In this document: piece after piece, positions 1 to 12,200 of the stretch
How positions within the stretch are numbered: position 1 is the stretch's first letter
Layout of the letters: each line of letters begins with the position of its first letter
NCBI GenBank assembly: GCA_032207245.1
Contig: CM063502.1
Coordinates: 137,722,498 to 137,786,497 of the forward strand
Direction of reading: 5' to 3'
Origin: Pardosa pseudoannulata
Taxonomy: Eukaryota > Arthropoda > Arachnida > Araneae > Lycosidae
Length of the DNA: 64,000 bases
Program-made: the position numbers and the translations under genes
The notes under the pieces: model-generated
Database searches by the model: none
What the model saw: the letters and a program-made list of their open reading frames with translations, nothing else
Told to the model about the DNA's origin: nothing

Positions 1-1033
1 TTTTTAAAAAGAAAAAAATTAAAGAAAGAAAATTTCCCAGTTTAATAGCATGGACATAAAAAGAATAAATTAGAACATTTATGGTAATATAAATCAGCAG
101 AAATCATTAAAAAAGATGTATCTATGACATACACTTCCAATGACGGAAGTATCGAAGGGCGAAACACGAAGTATTAATTATTAAAAATACAAAATATTTA
201 ACTAATAGAAGATGAATGAAAATACATATGAGAAAGAAAATTTATAACAGTATGAAAATTATTGCTCCTCCAAACATTTTGGAGATACATTCAGTAATTA
301 ACAAAGACAAAAAAATTCTATTTTTTACTCTTAGATTCTAATTTGAGAGTTGAAACAGAGGCTTAAATATTCATTTCACATGAAGAAAAGTTTTTTTCCT
401 CTCTTGGAGCAATAATTATGATCCTTTAATCTGAGTTTTTGTACTTCCTTACCATAACATTGTGATATTTCTCAATAATTAAGACAGGAGTTCCCGTTGC
501 ATTATTTAAAAAAAATTAATACTTGTATTAATAAAAAGACGGAAAAAAACTACAAAAAAAATATAAATCATTTTCCACCACATTATTACTCTGAAGTAAT
601 CAAAACTTTTGAAGTTTAATCGAAAAGAAAAATGTAAAGAAAAAAGCAGTTTCGGTGCTTCAACATCTGAGTTTAAATAACATATTTGCATATTATCCCA
701 ATGCTTAAAAGTATAGATATCACACTTTTATTAATTTTTACTCACACCCAAAAGTGAGAGCAATCCTTTGAACTTCAAAATCAATATTCATAATATTCTC
801 TTTGACGAAATTCATTATGTATCAGTGGCGGTTCAATCGATTCCTTTTCAATCATTCCTTTCCTCGAATATAAATGTTTACATTCAATTTCATCTTCAAT
901 TGGAATTTAAAATGAAATGAACAAAAAGAATCTAATTCTCCGAAAGAAATTTAACATATGCTATTATTATAACTCTGATATTCATCATTTGTATAGTTTC
1001 ATTATTTTTTTAATCTTTATATGAAAGGAACAT
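1..1033. other. AT-rich DNA, no gene seen
   Basis: This stretch holds no coding signal that I can support. Its only notable feature is the sequence GAAGGGCGAAACACGAAG near 154-171, which resembles the reverse complement of a sequence near 60,606-60,624. It is discussed as a finding. Confidence 0.6.
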
Positions 1034-1113
1034 ATGGTACTTTGAAGATCTTTTTATTTTAAATATTGTTCCGTTTGGTACTTTGCAGATCTTTTTATTT
1101 TCTATAATGTCCC
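1034..1113. repeat. 41-bp tandem duplication
   Basis: Two adjacent copies of a ~41-bp unit begin with TGGTACTTTG at 1035 and 1076. Both continue through AGATCTTTTTATTTT and into a GTTCCG/GTCCCA-type ending. The copies differ at a few positions, so the duplication is not very recent. No element boundaries are visible. Confidence 0.7.
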
Positions 1114-1654
1114 ATTCGTAATTTATACCGGGTAGTGAACTTTTAATGTACAAATATTAAAAAATGGCATGCAACCTTTAAAAATATAGGATTACCTCGC
1201 AGCGTCTTCAACTAGAACCCATCTCGCTATAGTACCATTAGTAACTTGAGTAATTTCATTTTGTGTTAATGGATTCAATATTATGATGTTTAAAAATATT
1301 TTGCGTCATAATATTGATTTAATTAATTACTCAGATTTTATCTGCAAATAGATTCAGTTTCAGCAGGCATCGTGAAACCAAAAACCTTGTTATAAATCAA
1401 TTTGTATACGTTGTAAAATCAGCGTATTGATTTTGGGATTAATTTTCCCAATGAATAATTCGTGAATTTTTTATGCGATAACAAATTATTTCAAATTATT
1501 TATTTTGTTCAAGGTGTACATCTCATAAGGCCTCTAATTGGTTGAAAATGTATCACTATCACATGAGTAATCTACACATTTTTCTTTTGAAAAGAATACT
1601 AAACTGAAACTGAACTTTTCAGTGTGTGTAAGTAGATGTGATAAGACCTATACG

Positions 1655-1830
1655 CCTGACGAACTATGGTCAAATCGTAGAGCTTTGCTTTTCGGTACCA
1701 GAGTTTGAATCCCACAGATGTCATGGATGTTCGTAGTCGTTCGGAATCAGCTTTAAACAGTTTGTCCCGGTCTCATTAACCCTCTTGTAGCAATACAGTA
1801 GACCGTAGTGCTCTATACAAAACAAAACCT
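1655..1830 (+). mobile_element. tRNA-derived SINE, decayed copy
   Basis: This segment aligns by eye with the complete SINE at 38,474-38,652. It has a tRNA-like head, a B-box-like sequence (GTTTGAATCCC) near 1705, then the family body: a segment like ATGTTCGTAGTCGTTCGG, a TCCCGGTCTCATTA block and a GTAGACCGTAG block. It ends in a CAAAACAAAACC tail. Substitutions in the A-box half suggest it is old, and I see no clear target-site duplication. SINEs of this type are transcribed by RNA polymerase III and move with LINE-encoded reverse transcriptase. No partner LINE is visible in the window. Confidence 0.75.
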
Positions 1831-1834
1831 TTTT

Positions 1835-4800
1835 TTGATTTAGCCTTCAAGTCAATGAAAGAAAAATTCTGAAGTTATATTTTGCATTCAAATAGGGACT
1901 CTGTTTTTAAGGCTAATATCTCGTCATCATAAAAGGGGAACAGGCTTAAGAAGAAATTAAAATTGAAACGTATATGCAAATACAGTACAGCATCTTCACA
2001 TTGAAAACCTCGAAGAAGATTCAATACTACTAAAATAGTATGCATATTGATTGAAGAAAACATTTAAAAAAAGAGTCTTGAAACAAGGCAAAAATTAGAA
2101 TATAATAATCAGTACTATTACTTGATGTATAAAAAGAAAGAAAGAAATGAGCAACAACTTGTCTAACTTTTTAGTCATGATGGTTTAGTCATTTCTCAAC
2201 ATTAAATGAAAAAAAATGTCCATTATTTTTCCATTTTACCCTTTATTTTTCATGAATTACAGATAAACATACAATTTTTTTTTAGCAAAATTTGGTAGCA
2301 TGAGAAATAACTACTTATTTTCCTATATAAATATCCTATCATCCAGTGAGGATTAATTTAATACAGGACTTACGAGTAACCAATTAACAGTACATAGGAA
2401 GTATTCATGTATATTTATAAAGCTAACAGAACTCTAGGAATTTCCAAATTTTACACATGACAGTCAGTTTTAATTTAAAAGAGTATTGCGAAGAATAATT
2501 AAAAAATATTAATTATAGAATTATTTATCAGCATAAAAAGCATTAAAGCCTTCAAGTTCTAAATTCTATTAAATATTAGGTTAGAAATCCATGTATTGCA
2601 TTGAAATTACAAAATAAATTATTCTTGAATGAAGAATGTACTCTTCTTAAGTATATAAAATTATCTCAAAAGAAAATGACATTTAAAAGTAAAAAGATTT
2701 ATCCTGACAACTTTTTTTTAGGAAATACACTTAAGCTCATTTCCTTGTTTATATAAATGATTCCTTTTTTTTAACTCAAAGGCGAAAATTTTCTTCTGGA
2801 ACTAACAAAGGTTTTTTAGGTTTTAGATATGAAAGAAATTTTAACTGAACTATTTTTCTTAAACATTTGTGTATCTTAACACTTGTAGATATTTTACAAT
2901 ATTACTTGTCCTACAACAATTGTAATTCACAAACTGAGAGAGCACTTTCCAATTGAAATAATTCAGCTTTGTTTCAGAAAACTAAGAATATATAAATAAG
3001 GCATTGATAACCAAAGTGTATTGAGAAGCCATAATATGTATAGGGTTTCGTTATTAGACATTTCTCTCTTTAAAACATTATCACTCACAAGAAGTTTATA
3101 AAACAATTTTCACAAGAAAATATGATACATTTTTATAATGAACATTATAAATTTTTTATAATTGATATTTGTACGCATACAATTGCTATGCTATTTTATA
3201 ATTCTTCTATGGAAACATTGTTCCTGAAAAATCTTCGAATAATTCTACACTGTGGCCACAATTCATTATGACATATTTATATTTCAGATTTCAAGTTTGA
3301 GGTGGTTAGTAATATTATTATTATTTAATCTAGTACAAGAAATAAAATTTATTTTGTAATCAGTTTAACAAATATAAAAATAAATAATATATGTTAGACA
3401 TAATTTGATATTTAAAAATACACAGTCGTATACTAACTTTTACTGTATGATGACTTAAGTAAAACATAAAATGTGCTTAAAGAGGAAACAGTAAAAGCTA
3501 CAAATAAGGCATAAACAATGTGGTATTATAACTCACTTTGTGCCACAAAATCTCTGAATACTGCCATTCCCATAATTCAAATTTGAAAATCTGATAATTG
3601 AACTAAGATTCGTATTCTTTACTTTACTGTATTATTGCTTGCAAAAATTATTTTCACAAAAGAACAGTCAGGACAAGATATATCATAAGCAAACGTTTTA
3701 CCAGTATTATAAAAATAAATTTTTAATTGGACTGTTTTAACCTTGCTCTTATGTCTGCTTTTACTACGTCGATGTAGTGGATCAGTATGACCGAACATAA
3801 CGGCTGATTGTAGACTCCTATGTTTTATAGGTCTTCAAAAAATTTTCTTATTTCTTGCTAGAAAGATGTTATTTTCAAATTAAAGAGGTGAACGGTCCAG
3901 TTCATGACCGCTACCTTTGAATGACCAATGTTCTTTCAAATTCTCTATATTCAGTTTCAGTCAATATAACAAAATGAAGATAATATAATATATAGACGAT
4001 AAGAATAGATGTTTAAATAATTCTATTTAAATTAGACGAAGTGATCATATTTATGCGTAGGAAAAATGGCTATTTAAATTGAAGCTGTGGGATACTCAGC
4101 AAGTTTCCCTTAAATTGCTGAAGAAAATAAACTACAGCTTCTTAAAAAATAAAAATAAAGGAGATTAAGTAACCAGAACAGGTAATTTGGGTGTCAAAGC
4201 TAATTAACAGTTTCAAATTAAACAAAAATAATACCCCATTTCCAAATTTTGCAACAAATGTAGCTAGAGAAAACTTGTCAATATAATTCTAGTAAATTTA
4301 ATGATCGAATTACTCAATTACTGGAGTTTTTATTATTATTATTTGAGTTTATTACAGGTAAGCTCTAAATGTATAAAATAAATAGAAAATTGCAGTTATT
4401 GCTTAAGCAGGAGTCTGATAAATTGAAAGTAGCCCTTCACTCATATTTTAATACTTACTAGGGTTCAGTGGCCATTCAGTAGAATTTCATCTATTTTTCT
4501 GCTTATTTTTATGAAAATTTAAGTACATTCCTTATTCTAAGTTTACTTTTCCTTAATGGAAGCACTTTTAAATTTGAAATGAAACAAATGTAATTGAAAT
4601 TGTATGTAAATTTGTCTTTTAAGATATATTGCAAAATATTCATTTACTGGTCCGTTAAGCCTATATTTAAACTAATTAAAACAAAACTAAAGCTGCAACT
4701 GTGTAAATAATGTATATACAAATATGAGAGTGATTTATTAAAAGATCTTAAACTTCAATATCATAGCTCTATTTTTTGCAATTTGGACAATTATAGGACA

Positions 4801-7435
4801 CACAGATGTGTTTTGTATATGTCTTACATAAAAATTTCTTTATGCAATGTTACATAATGTTAATTTACCAATGTTCTTTATTTACACAATGTTAAATCAA
4901 CTCTTAATTCTAATAACATACTTTGTCTGTATTAGAACCATTTGGCAATATTGCATGATGCTCCATTTCTGAGTAAATGTGATGTCTTAAAATATGGATT
5001 CATCATTGATTTGACTGGTTCTATAAACATATCTTTTCGTTAGTTTTTTCACTGCCTTTCCTATTTATGGATAGAGGGAGAATAATTGTTCAGTTGATAT
5101 ATTTGAGGAATATACAACTGCTAGATCCTATCTCGGAAATTTATCGTTGTTTCTCAATGCCACTTATTCACTCTATCTAGTAGCAATAATTCATATATCC
5201 ATCAAAAGTTATACTGTTTAAGCGTTCCACAACTTTCATATTAAATTTTTGACATTTTAACATTTGATTCTGAAATTTATGTACCCATTAGAAGCTAGAA
5301 ATCTATATCCATAACACTTTGAGATGAAATCCTAGTTTCATGTTTTTTCTTAACTATCAGATTATAATGATAGTAAAAAAGGTTTATTAAACAATATACA
5401 TTTTTTCTTTGCTTTTAAGAAACAGAGACGGATTAACTCTTTGTATAATAGCAGTGTACTCTTCATCAGAAATTTTACTTTTATTTTAGTATTATAATTC
5501 TATATCCAAACTTCCACTTCTCAGTTTGATGCAGTTCATCAGTCCAAATATTTTAAAGTCACTCACATATCGCCAACTATGCTATTTTTCTATCAATTTC
5601 ACGTCTTTTGAAAACAGATAACACTATACTAAACTCCCGTACAAGTACAATCAGATGAAATATTTGATTTAGTGTCTATTGACCTTAATGTGTCTCTTTA
5701 ATACCACTTCTGAACTTTTCTGGCATTCTCACTGCAATAAAAAAATTGAATGTTGAAAAAAATGTTATTGATTGCAATATTAATTAACAAATAACTATAT
5801 CATATTTTAAGTAAAAAATTATAAACATGATTCGGTTCACATTAATCCAAACAGTACATTAGAAAAATAATTTAGAAATAAATTTTAAAAAAGTATAAAG
5901 AAAAAAACGTTTAAACTAACCGTGACTAATAAAGTCGCAATGAACCTAGGAAATAGTCAACACTATTTTATATACGACTAAAAAATGTTTCGGTTCAAAA
6001 TGAAACCTCTCAGAGCAGCAGAACAAAAAATCATACTCAATCAATTACACTTTAATAAAATCTTAGTATCCATTAGGATTAAATTATGAACAATCAGTGA
6101 AAATAAAAATTGAAAGAAACAATTATATTTTGCCTAATATAGAAGTACACCACTTATGAAAAAACCTGAAAAGTAATTTAAATTATCTGTGTATTACGGT
6201 TTAATGATCATAAAAATAATTCTTCGTAATATATATTTCTCTTTTTGTCTAAAGTTAATAACATTTTATAGCAAACTCTCACTTTATTTGCATCAGAAAC
6301 GGTATCAGATAAAAACAATTCGGTTCAAGATTTAGTACAGAATAAATTCTACTTCCCCCGAAACTTTTGAGAACATTCATTTTTTCCTCCCCTTTCACAA
6401 AAACAATTTAGAATTTTCCTTTTTTATTGTTCTTTAAAGTTTTGTTTTTCACTTTTAATCTCAAAAACATAATTCATGATTGATCAAAAAGGCTTTCTCT
6501 CAGTTTATGATGTGTTTTTGCTTGGATGAGAATAACTTTTCAATATAAAATTTCATCTTCTTTTTGTGCTATAAAAGTCGTCTGATATAAAATTTCGGTT
6601 AAAATTTATCGACATGTGTCATTTCTTTTACCTCTTAACACATATTATATTCTACGATATAACTCTTGAGTATTTCAATTTTAATCTATTTTTCTTGATT
6701 TATTAGTTTGAAAGCAAAATTACATTTCAGCATTGCCAAGATTCCCTTTTAACTATAAAATGTCTCATTTAAAATTTATCATCATGATTAAAGATACTTG
6801 TTTCATAATGTCTCACTAATTTTTACAACACTTTTTATCATATCTTATTTTAAATTTTGAGTAAAATGGGCCAGGAATAAACAAATTTGTGCATGATTTT
6901 TTTTTTATATTTTCCAAGAACTAAAGTCAAGAAGGATGATTTTAAATAATGTAGTTTTTATATAATAAATTTATCTATTAAGTATTGCATTAGATTTGTA
7001 ACCAGAGGTAATATCCGTATTCTTTGGGCAATAGTAATATTTAATGTATAATTTGTTAGAGTTGTAAACAGATACCTGTCACAAGCTATACAGTTGTATT
7101 TCAAATGATATTTGCTTTTCGTACTTTTAATGGCTTCAGCTCCAAAATGACACACATTTAGATATTTGAACTTTGGTTGTTTAGCCTCTAATCTTAAATT
7201 TCAAAAGTTGTTTGACATTATGATAAACCGCTTTATTCCAGAAATCGGTTGTTACTTTATTATCTAAGAAGTATTTCGTGCATGTGTGTATTATATAGAA
7301 CTGCAATTAAATAATTTGGACAGCCAGAACGTCTGAACCAATAGAAGTAAAATCTCAGGCAGTAGTAAATTGGTTGGTAAGGAATTTTAATCAACTTTGC
7401 CAGAGCTGAGCTTGTCAGACGGAGACATACTTCTT
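1835..7435. other. Long AT-rich interval, nothing recognised
   Basis: I see only AT-rich sequence with poly-A/T runs and short chance ORFs on both strands. No splice-flanked coding segment, RNA gene or element boundary could be supported. A near-palindrome (ACTACGTCGATGTAGT) lies around 3,763-3,778 and looks incidental. Confidence 0.55.
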
Positions 7436-7439
7436 AAAT

Positions 7440-7604
7440 CCGGTTTATAATATTCACAGTAGATAATGATACATTTTGGTACCGGAAATTGATGATTCGA
7501 ATCCTATGAAAGTTTGCAGTCTTTCTGAATAGTTTTTAATCTCTAAGTTTCGGTCTATTTAGCCTTCCTGTAGCAAAAATTAAGTAGTAGTCATCCAAAC
7601 CAAT
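7440..7604 (+). mobile_element. tRNA-derived SINE, heavily decayed
   Basis: A B-box-like GATTCGAATCC near 7,495 is followed by weak but ordered matches to the family body: an AGTCTTTCTGAATAG-type segment, a TTTCGGTCTATTTAGCC block corresponding to TCCCGGTCTCATTAGCC, a TGTAGCAAAA block, and a CCAAACCAATC tail. The head is badly eroded. The copy ends about 10 bp before the TTAA that may open the next element. Confidence 0.55.
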
Positions 7605-8062
7605 CTGAATGATTTAACCCTTTATATCCTAAGTTCATTTACCATCAACTTTCTTACTAGATTTTTGTATCATTAGATAAGTTTTAATGGAGATTAATCA
7701 TAGAAAAAAAGAAAATTATTTTTTACTGTATTCTAGTAGTTAATTTTGCAGCTGGTACTTTCTAGTAGCAACATATATTTTTGACTCTATGATAGGAAAT
7801 AAAACATTAAATTATGAATAAAATAAATTAAATTCTTACCTTCGAAATTAAAGTAAGTCTCTAAAAAATAATGGTACCAAATAACTGGCAATGAACCACT
7901 AAATTTACTCAATTAAACAACACGTGTATCAACTCTACCACAAAATGACTTTCGAATGGAGCACGCCAATTATAAAATCCCTACTATGCGCATAAAAAGG
8001 ATTCCTGATTAGTGCTGTCATTTCTTTTCTGCTGTAGGAACTGCATCGTTCATGTCCTTGTG

Positions 8063-8110
8063 ACGTCAGGAAAAGTAACGTCAGGAAAAACGAACGTCAG
8101 GAAAAACGTC
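8063..8110. repeat. Three tandem ACGTCAGGAAAA units
   Basis: ACGTCAGGAAAA occurs at about 8,063, 8,078 and 8,094, spaced 15-16 bp, and is followed by another ACGTC. TGACGTCA at 8,061-8,068 is also a perfect CRE-type palindrome. The repeats may be the subterminal repeats of the surrounding candidate element. Confidence 0.75.
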
Positions 8111-8141
8111 TTTATTAAGAATATATAGGTGTTTGATTAAA

Positions 8142-8161
8142 ACGGTACTTATAAGTACCGT
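8142..8161. repeat. Perfect 20-bp palindrome
   Basis: ACGGTACTTATAAGTACCGT equals its own reverse complement over all 20 bases. It lies 5 bp inside the GGG|TTAA right end of the candidate TTAA-flanked element. It could be a transposase-binding or hairpin-forming terminus. Confidence 0.9.
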
Positions 8162-8170
8162 CAGGGTTAA

Positions 8171-9261
8171 AATGGTTAAAATATACATGCACTCAGTGGA
8201 GCAAAGGACATTTTTCAACTTATTCAGTTATTTTGTCACAATAGATGCATTTGTTTTATAATATGAAAATTCCAAATTATATTTCAGAATTTACTTTTAT
8301 TTGCATAATTTTTTTCATGCCAGTTAAAGTGATTAAGAGTACTAAAAGCCAATGAATTACAAAATATCGTTGCAATTAAGTCCTAAAAAACTACTTAATC
8401 TCATTGTTTTTCTAAAATCTTGAAAAAGATCAGTAATAATGTAATTATTCTGTATCAAAGTATCTTTATTTAATAAAGAAAGTCAAATATTGTAAAAAAA
8501 TTCTAAAATAACTGTAATTCTTTTTCTCCATAGTTACAGCGGATATTGAGCTTCGCGAAATTTACCTAAAAATTCCGAAATTTAAATCTCATAGAATTCG
8601 GGAATATAACTTGAAATAAAACTCAAACATGGTGTTTTATTCAAACTCTTATCAATTTATAATATGTTATTTTATAATGCATATTGCAACATAGGTATAT
8701 TTAGTTATTACTAATAATACTCCAATGGTTATTAAAACAAAACTTTTCCAATTTTATAAGCTTTTGAAACACTCCAGGTGTATTTTTAACCGTACATACA
8801 TTTGAAATTTATCAATAATTTACCTTGTAAAGCGTAAAATAAATGTTACAATAAATACTTTCATTTGAGCAAAATTCTATCCATTTCGAAATATTCTAAT
8901 TTTGTACATGAAGATTGGTATTTTAAATATATCTTTTAACTATATTTCTACCAAATGATTATATACCTAAGTTTTTCTCTAAGGTCTGAAGGGTAATCTA
9001 TAAATAAAAATGATTATATATTACGATAAGGGAATTTGCGAAATATTTTTAATAATTTCTTTTGAAAGTATAATGAAAACTTGTAAAATTATTCATAATT
9101 TTGATGAAATAGTAAACACTGCTAATAGCATTAAATTTTTAAGCTAATTTTTGATTAAAGAGAAAATAATTTTAAGTCCACTATCCCCTGAATTTCGCTT
9201 CTGGAAGAAAATGAAATTTAAGTAAAAGTGAAACAAGTGAGCAAGCTTTTTCTATTGTACT
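8171..9261. other. AT-rich spacer before the satellite array
   Basis: I see no gene, RNA or repeat structure here beyond AT-rich sequence. Homology to the satellite monomer fades out to the left of about 9,262. Confidence 0.55.
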
Positions 9262-12200
9262 TTGTACTTTTCTGATGAGAGGATATTGAATTTTGTTAAC
9301 CTATTGGTTGAACCATTTGTTGAACCATCCCAAGTTTACCGATTCCATTACTTTAAAAAACTCCTTGCACATTAACTTTTTAACAGTTCTAACTTTATTT
9401 TTCTTCACTATTATCTCAATCTCGTTTAGAAAGTTTTCACAAAACTTTCAGCAGATCTGATTCAGATTTTGCAGCTTTTTGCAGATCTGAAGCATTTGTT
9501 TTATTGTCTAAAAATTTTAAAAGTTATTTCGCTTTAAAATATTTTCATTACTTTATTACCTATTTACATTAAATACTACATTATATTAATTATTGATACA
9601 CTATAGCACCTTATTAAAAGTTCAAAACTCTTAAAATAAATTAAACATGTTAGAAACATTTTGAAAATTTAAATCACTTAAATTGATATTGTTAAGAAAT
9701 TTAGTTCTATCTCATACTTTTTTGATGAGAGGATATTGAATTTTGTTAACCTATTAAATAGGGAACCATTTGTTGAACCACCCTAAGTTTATTGATTCCA
9801 TTACTTTAAAAAACTCTTTGTACATTAACTTATTATCATTTCTAACTTTATTTTTCTTCACTAGTATCTCAATGTCGTTTAGAGAGTTTTTATAAAACTT
9901 TCAGAAGATTTTTCAGCTTTTTTGCAGCAGATATGAAGCATTTGTATTAGTGTCTAAAAATTCGAAAAGTTAAGTTGCTTTAAAATAATTTCATTTCTTT
10001 ATATTCCTATAAACATCATTCACTGCATTATATTTATTATAGATACACTATAACGCCTTATTACAAAATGCAAAACTTTTAAAATAAACTAAACATCTTA
10101 GAAACATTTTGAAAATTTAAAATACTTAAATTGATATTGTTAAGCAATTTAGTTCTATCTCATACTTTTCTGATGAGAGGATATTGAATTTTGTTAAACT
10201 ATTAATTAGGGAACCATTTGTTGAACCATCCTAAGTTTGTCGATTCCATTACTTCTAAAAACTCCATGCACATTACCTTTTTATCAATTCTAATTTAATT
10301 TTTCCTCACTATTATCTCAATCACGTTTCGAAAGTTTTTACAAAATTTTCAGCAGATCTGGAGCAGATTTTGCAGCTTTTTGCAGATCTGGAGCATTTGT
10401 ATAATTGTTTTAAAATTCGAAAAGTAAAGTTGTTTTAAAATAATTTCATTTCTTTATATTCCTATAAACATTATTCATTGCATTATATTAATTATAGATA
10501 CACTATAACGCATTATTACAAAATACAAAACTAATTAAAATAAAATAAACGTGTTAGAAACGTTTTGAAAATTTAAAATACTTAAATTGCTATTGTTAAG
10601 CAATTTAGTTCTATCTCATACTTTTCTGATAAGAGGATATTAAATTTTGTTAACCTATTAAATAGGAAACCATTTGTTGAACCATCCTAAGTTTGCCGAT
10701 TCCATTACTTTAAAAAACTCCTTGCACATTACCTCTTTATCAATTCTAACTTAATTTTTCCTCACTATTATCTCAATGACGTTTCGAAAGTTTTTACAAA
10801 ACTTTCAGCAGATCTTTAGCAGATTTTGCAGATTTTTGCAGATCTGGAGCATTTGTATTATTGTCTAAAAATTCGAAAAGTAAAGTTGCTTTAAAATAAT
10901 TTCATTTCTTTATATTCCTATAAACATCATTCATTGCATTATATTGATTATAGATACACTATAACCCCTTATTACAAAATTCAAAACTCTTAAAATAAAT
11001 TAAACATGTTAGAAACACTTTGAAAATTTAAATCACTTAAATTGATATTGTTAAGAAATTTAGTTCTATCACATACTTTTTTGATGAGAGGATATTGAAT
11101 TTTGTTAACCTATTAAATAGGGAACCATTTGTTGAACCACCCTAAGTTTATTGATTCCATTACTTTAAAAAACTCCTTGTACATTAACTTATTATCATTT
11201 CTAACTTTATTTTTCTTCACTAGTATCTCAATGTCGTTTAGAAAGTTTTTATAAAACTTTCAGCAGATTTTTTCAGCTTTTTTGCAGCAGATCTGAAGCA
11301 TTTGTATTAGTGTCTAAAAATTCGAAAAGTTAAGTTGCTTTAAAATAATTTCATTTCTTTATATTCCTATAAACATCATTCATTGCATTATATTGATTAT
11401 AGATACACTATAACCCCTTATTACAAAATTCAAAACTCTTAAAATAAATTAAACATGTTAGAAACACTTTGAAAATTTAAATCACTTAAATTGATATTGT
11501 TAAGAAATTTAGTTCTATCTCATACTTTTTTGATGAGAGGATATTGAATTTTTGTTAACCTATTAAATAGGGAACCATTTGTTGAACCAACCTAAGTTTA
11601 TTGATTCCATTACTTTAAAAAAACTCCTTGTACATTAACTTATTATCATTTCTAACTTTATTTTTCTTCACTAGTATCTCAATGTCGTTTAGAGAGTTTT
11701 TATAAAACTTTCAGAAGATCTGAAGCAGATTTTGCAGCTTTTTGCAGCTGATCTGAAGCATTTGTATTATTGCCTAAAAAATTCGAAAAGTTAAGTTGCT
11801 TTAAAATAATTTCATTTCTTTATATTCCTATAAACATCATTCACTGCATTATATTATTATAGATACACTATAACGCCTTATTACAAAATGCAAAACTTTT
11901 AAAATAAACTAAACATCTTAGAAACATTTTGAAAATTTAAAATACTTAAATTGATATTGTTAAGCAATTTAGTTCTATCTCATACTTTTCTGATGAGAGG
12001 ATATTGAATTTTGTTAAACTATTAATTAGGGAACCATTTGTTGAACCATCCTAAGTTTGTCGATTCCATTACTTCTAAAAACTCCATGCACATTACCTTT
12101 TTATCAATTCTAATTTAATTTTTCCTCACTATTATCTCAATCACGTTTCGAAAGTTTTTACAAAATTTTCAGCAGATCTGGAGCAGATTTTGCAGCTTTT

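Larger units (their letters stand above)
7618..8166. mobile_element. Possible TTAA-flanked (piggyBac-like) non-autonomous element
   Basis: TTAA at 7,614-7,617 is followed directly by CCCTTTATATCC, and the right side ends in GTCAGGG immediately before TTAA at 8,167-8,170. TTAACCC...GGGTTAA is the arrangement left by piggyBac transposases. Beyond CCCT the two ends do not match well, so the inverted terminal repeats are weak. Inside are three tandem ACGTCAGGAAAA units and a perfect 20-bp palindrome close to the right end. There is no transposase ORF. The call rests on the TTAA/CCC layout and could be coincidence. Confidence 0.35.
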
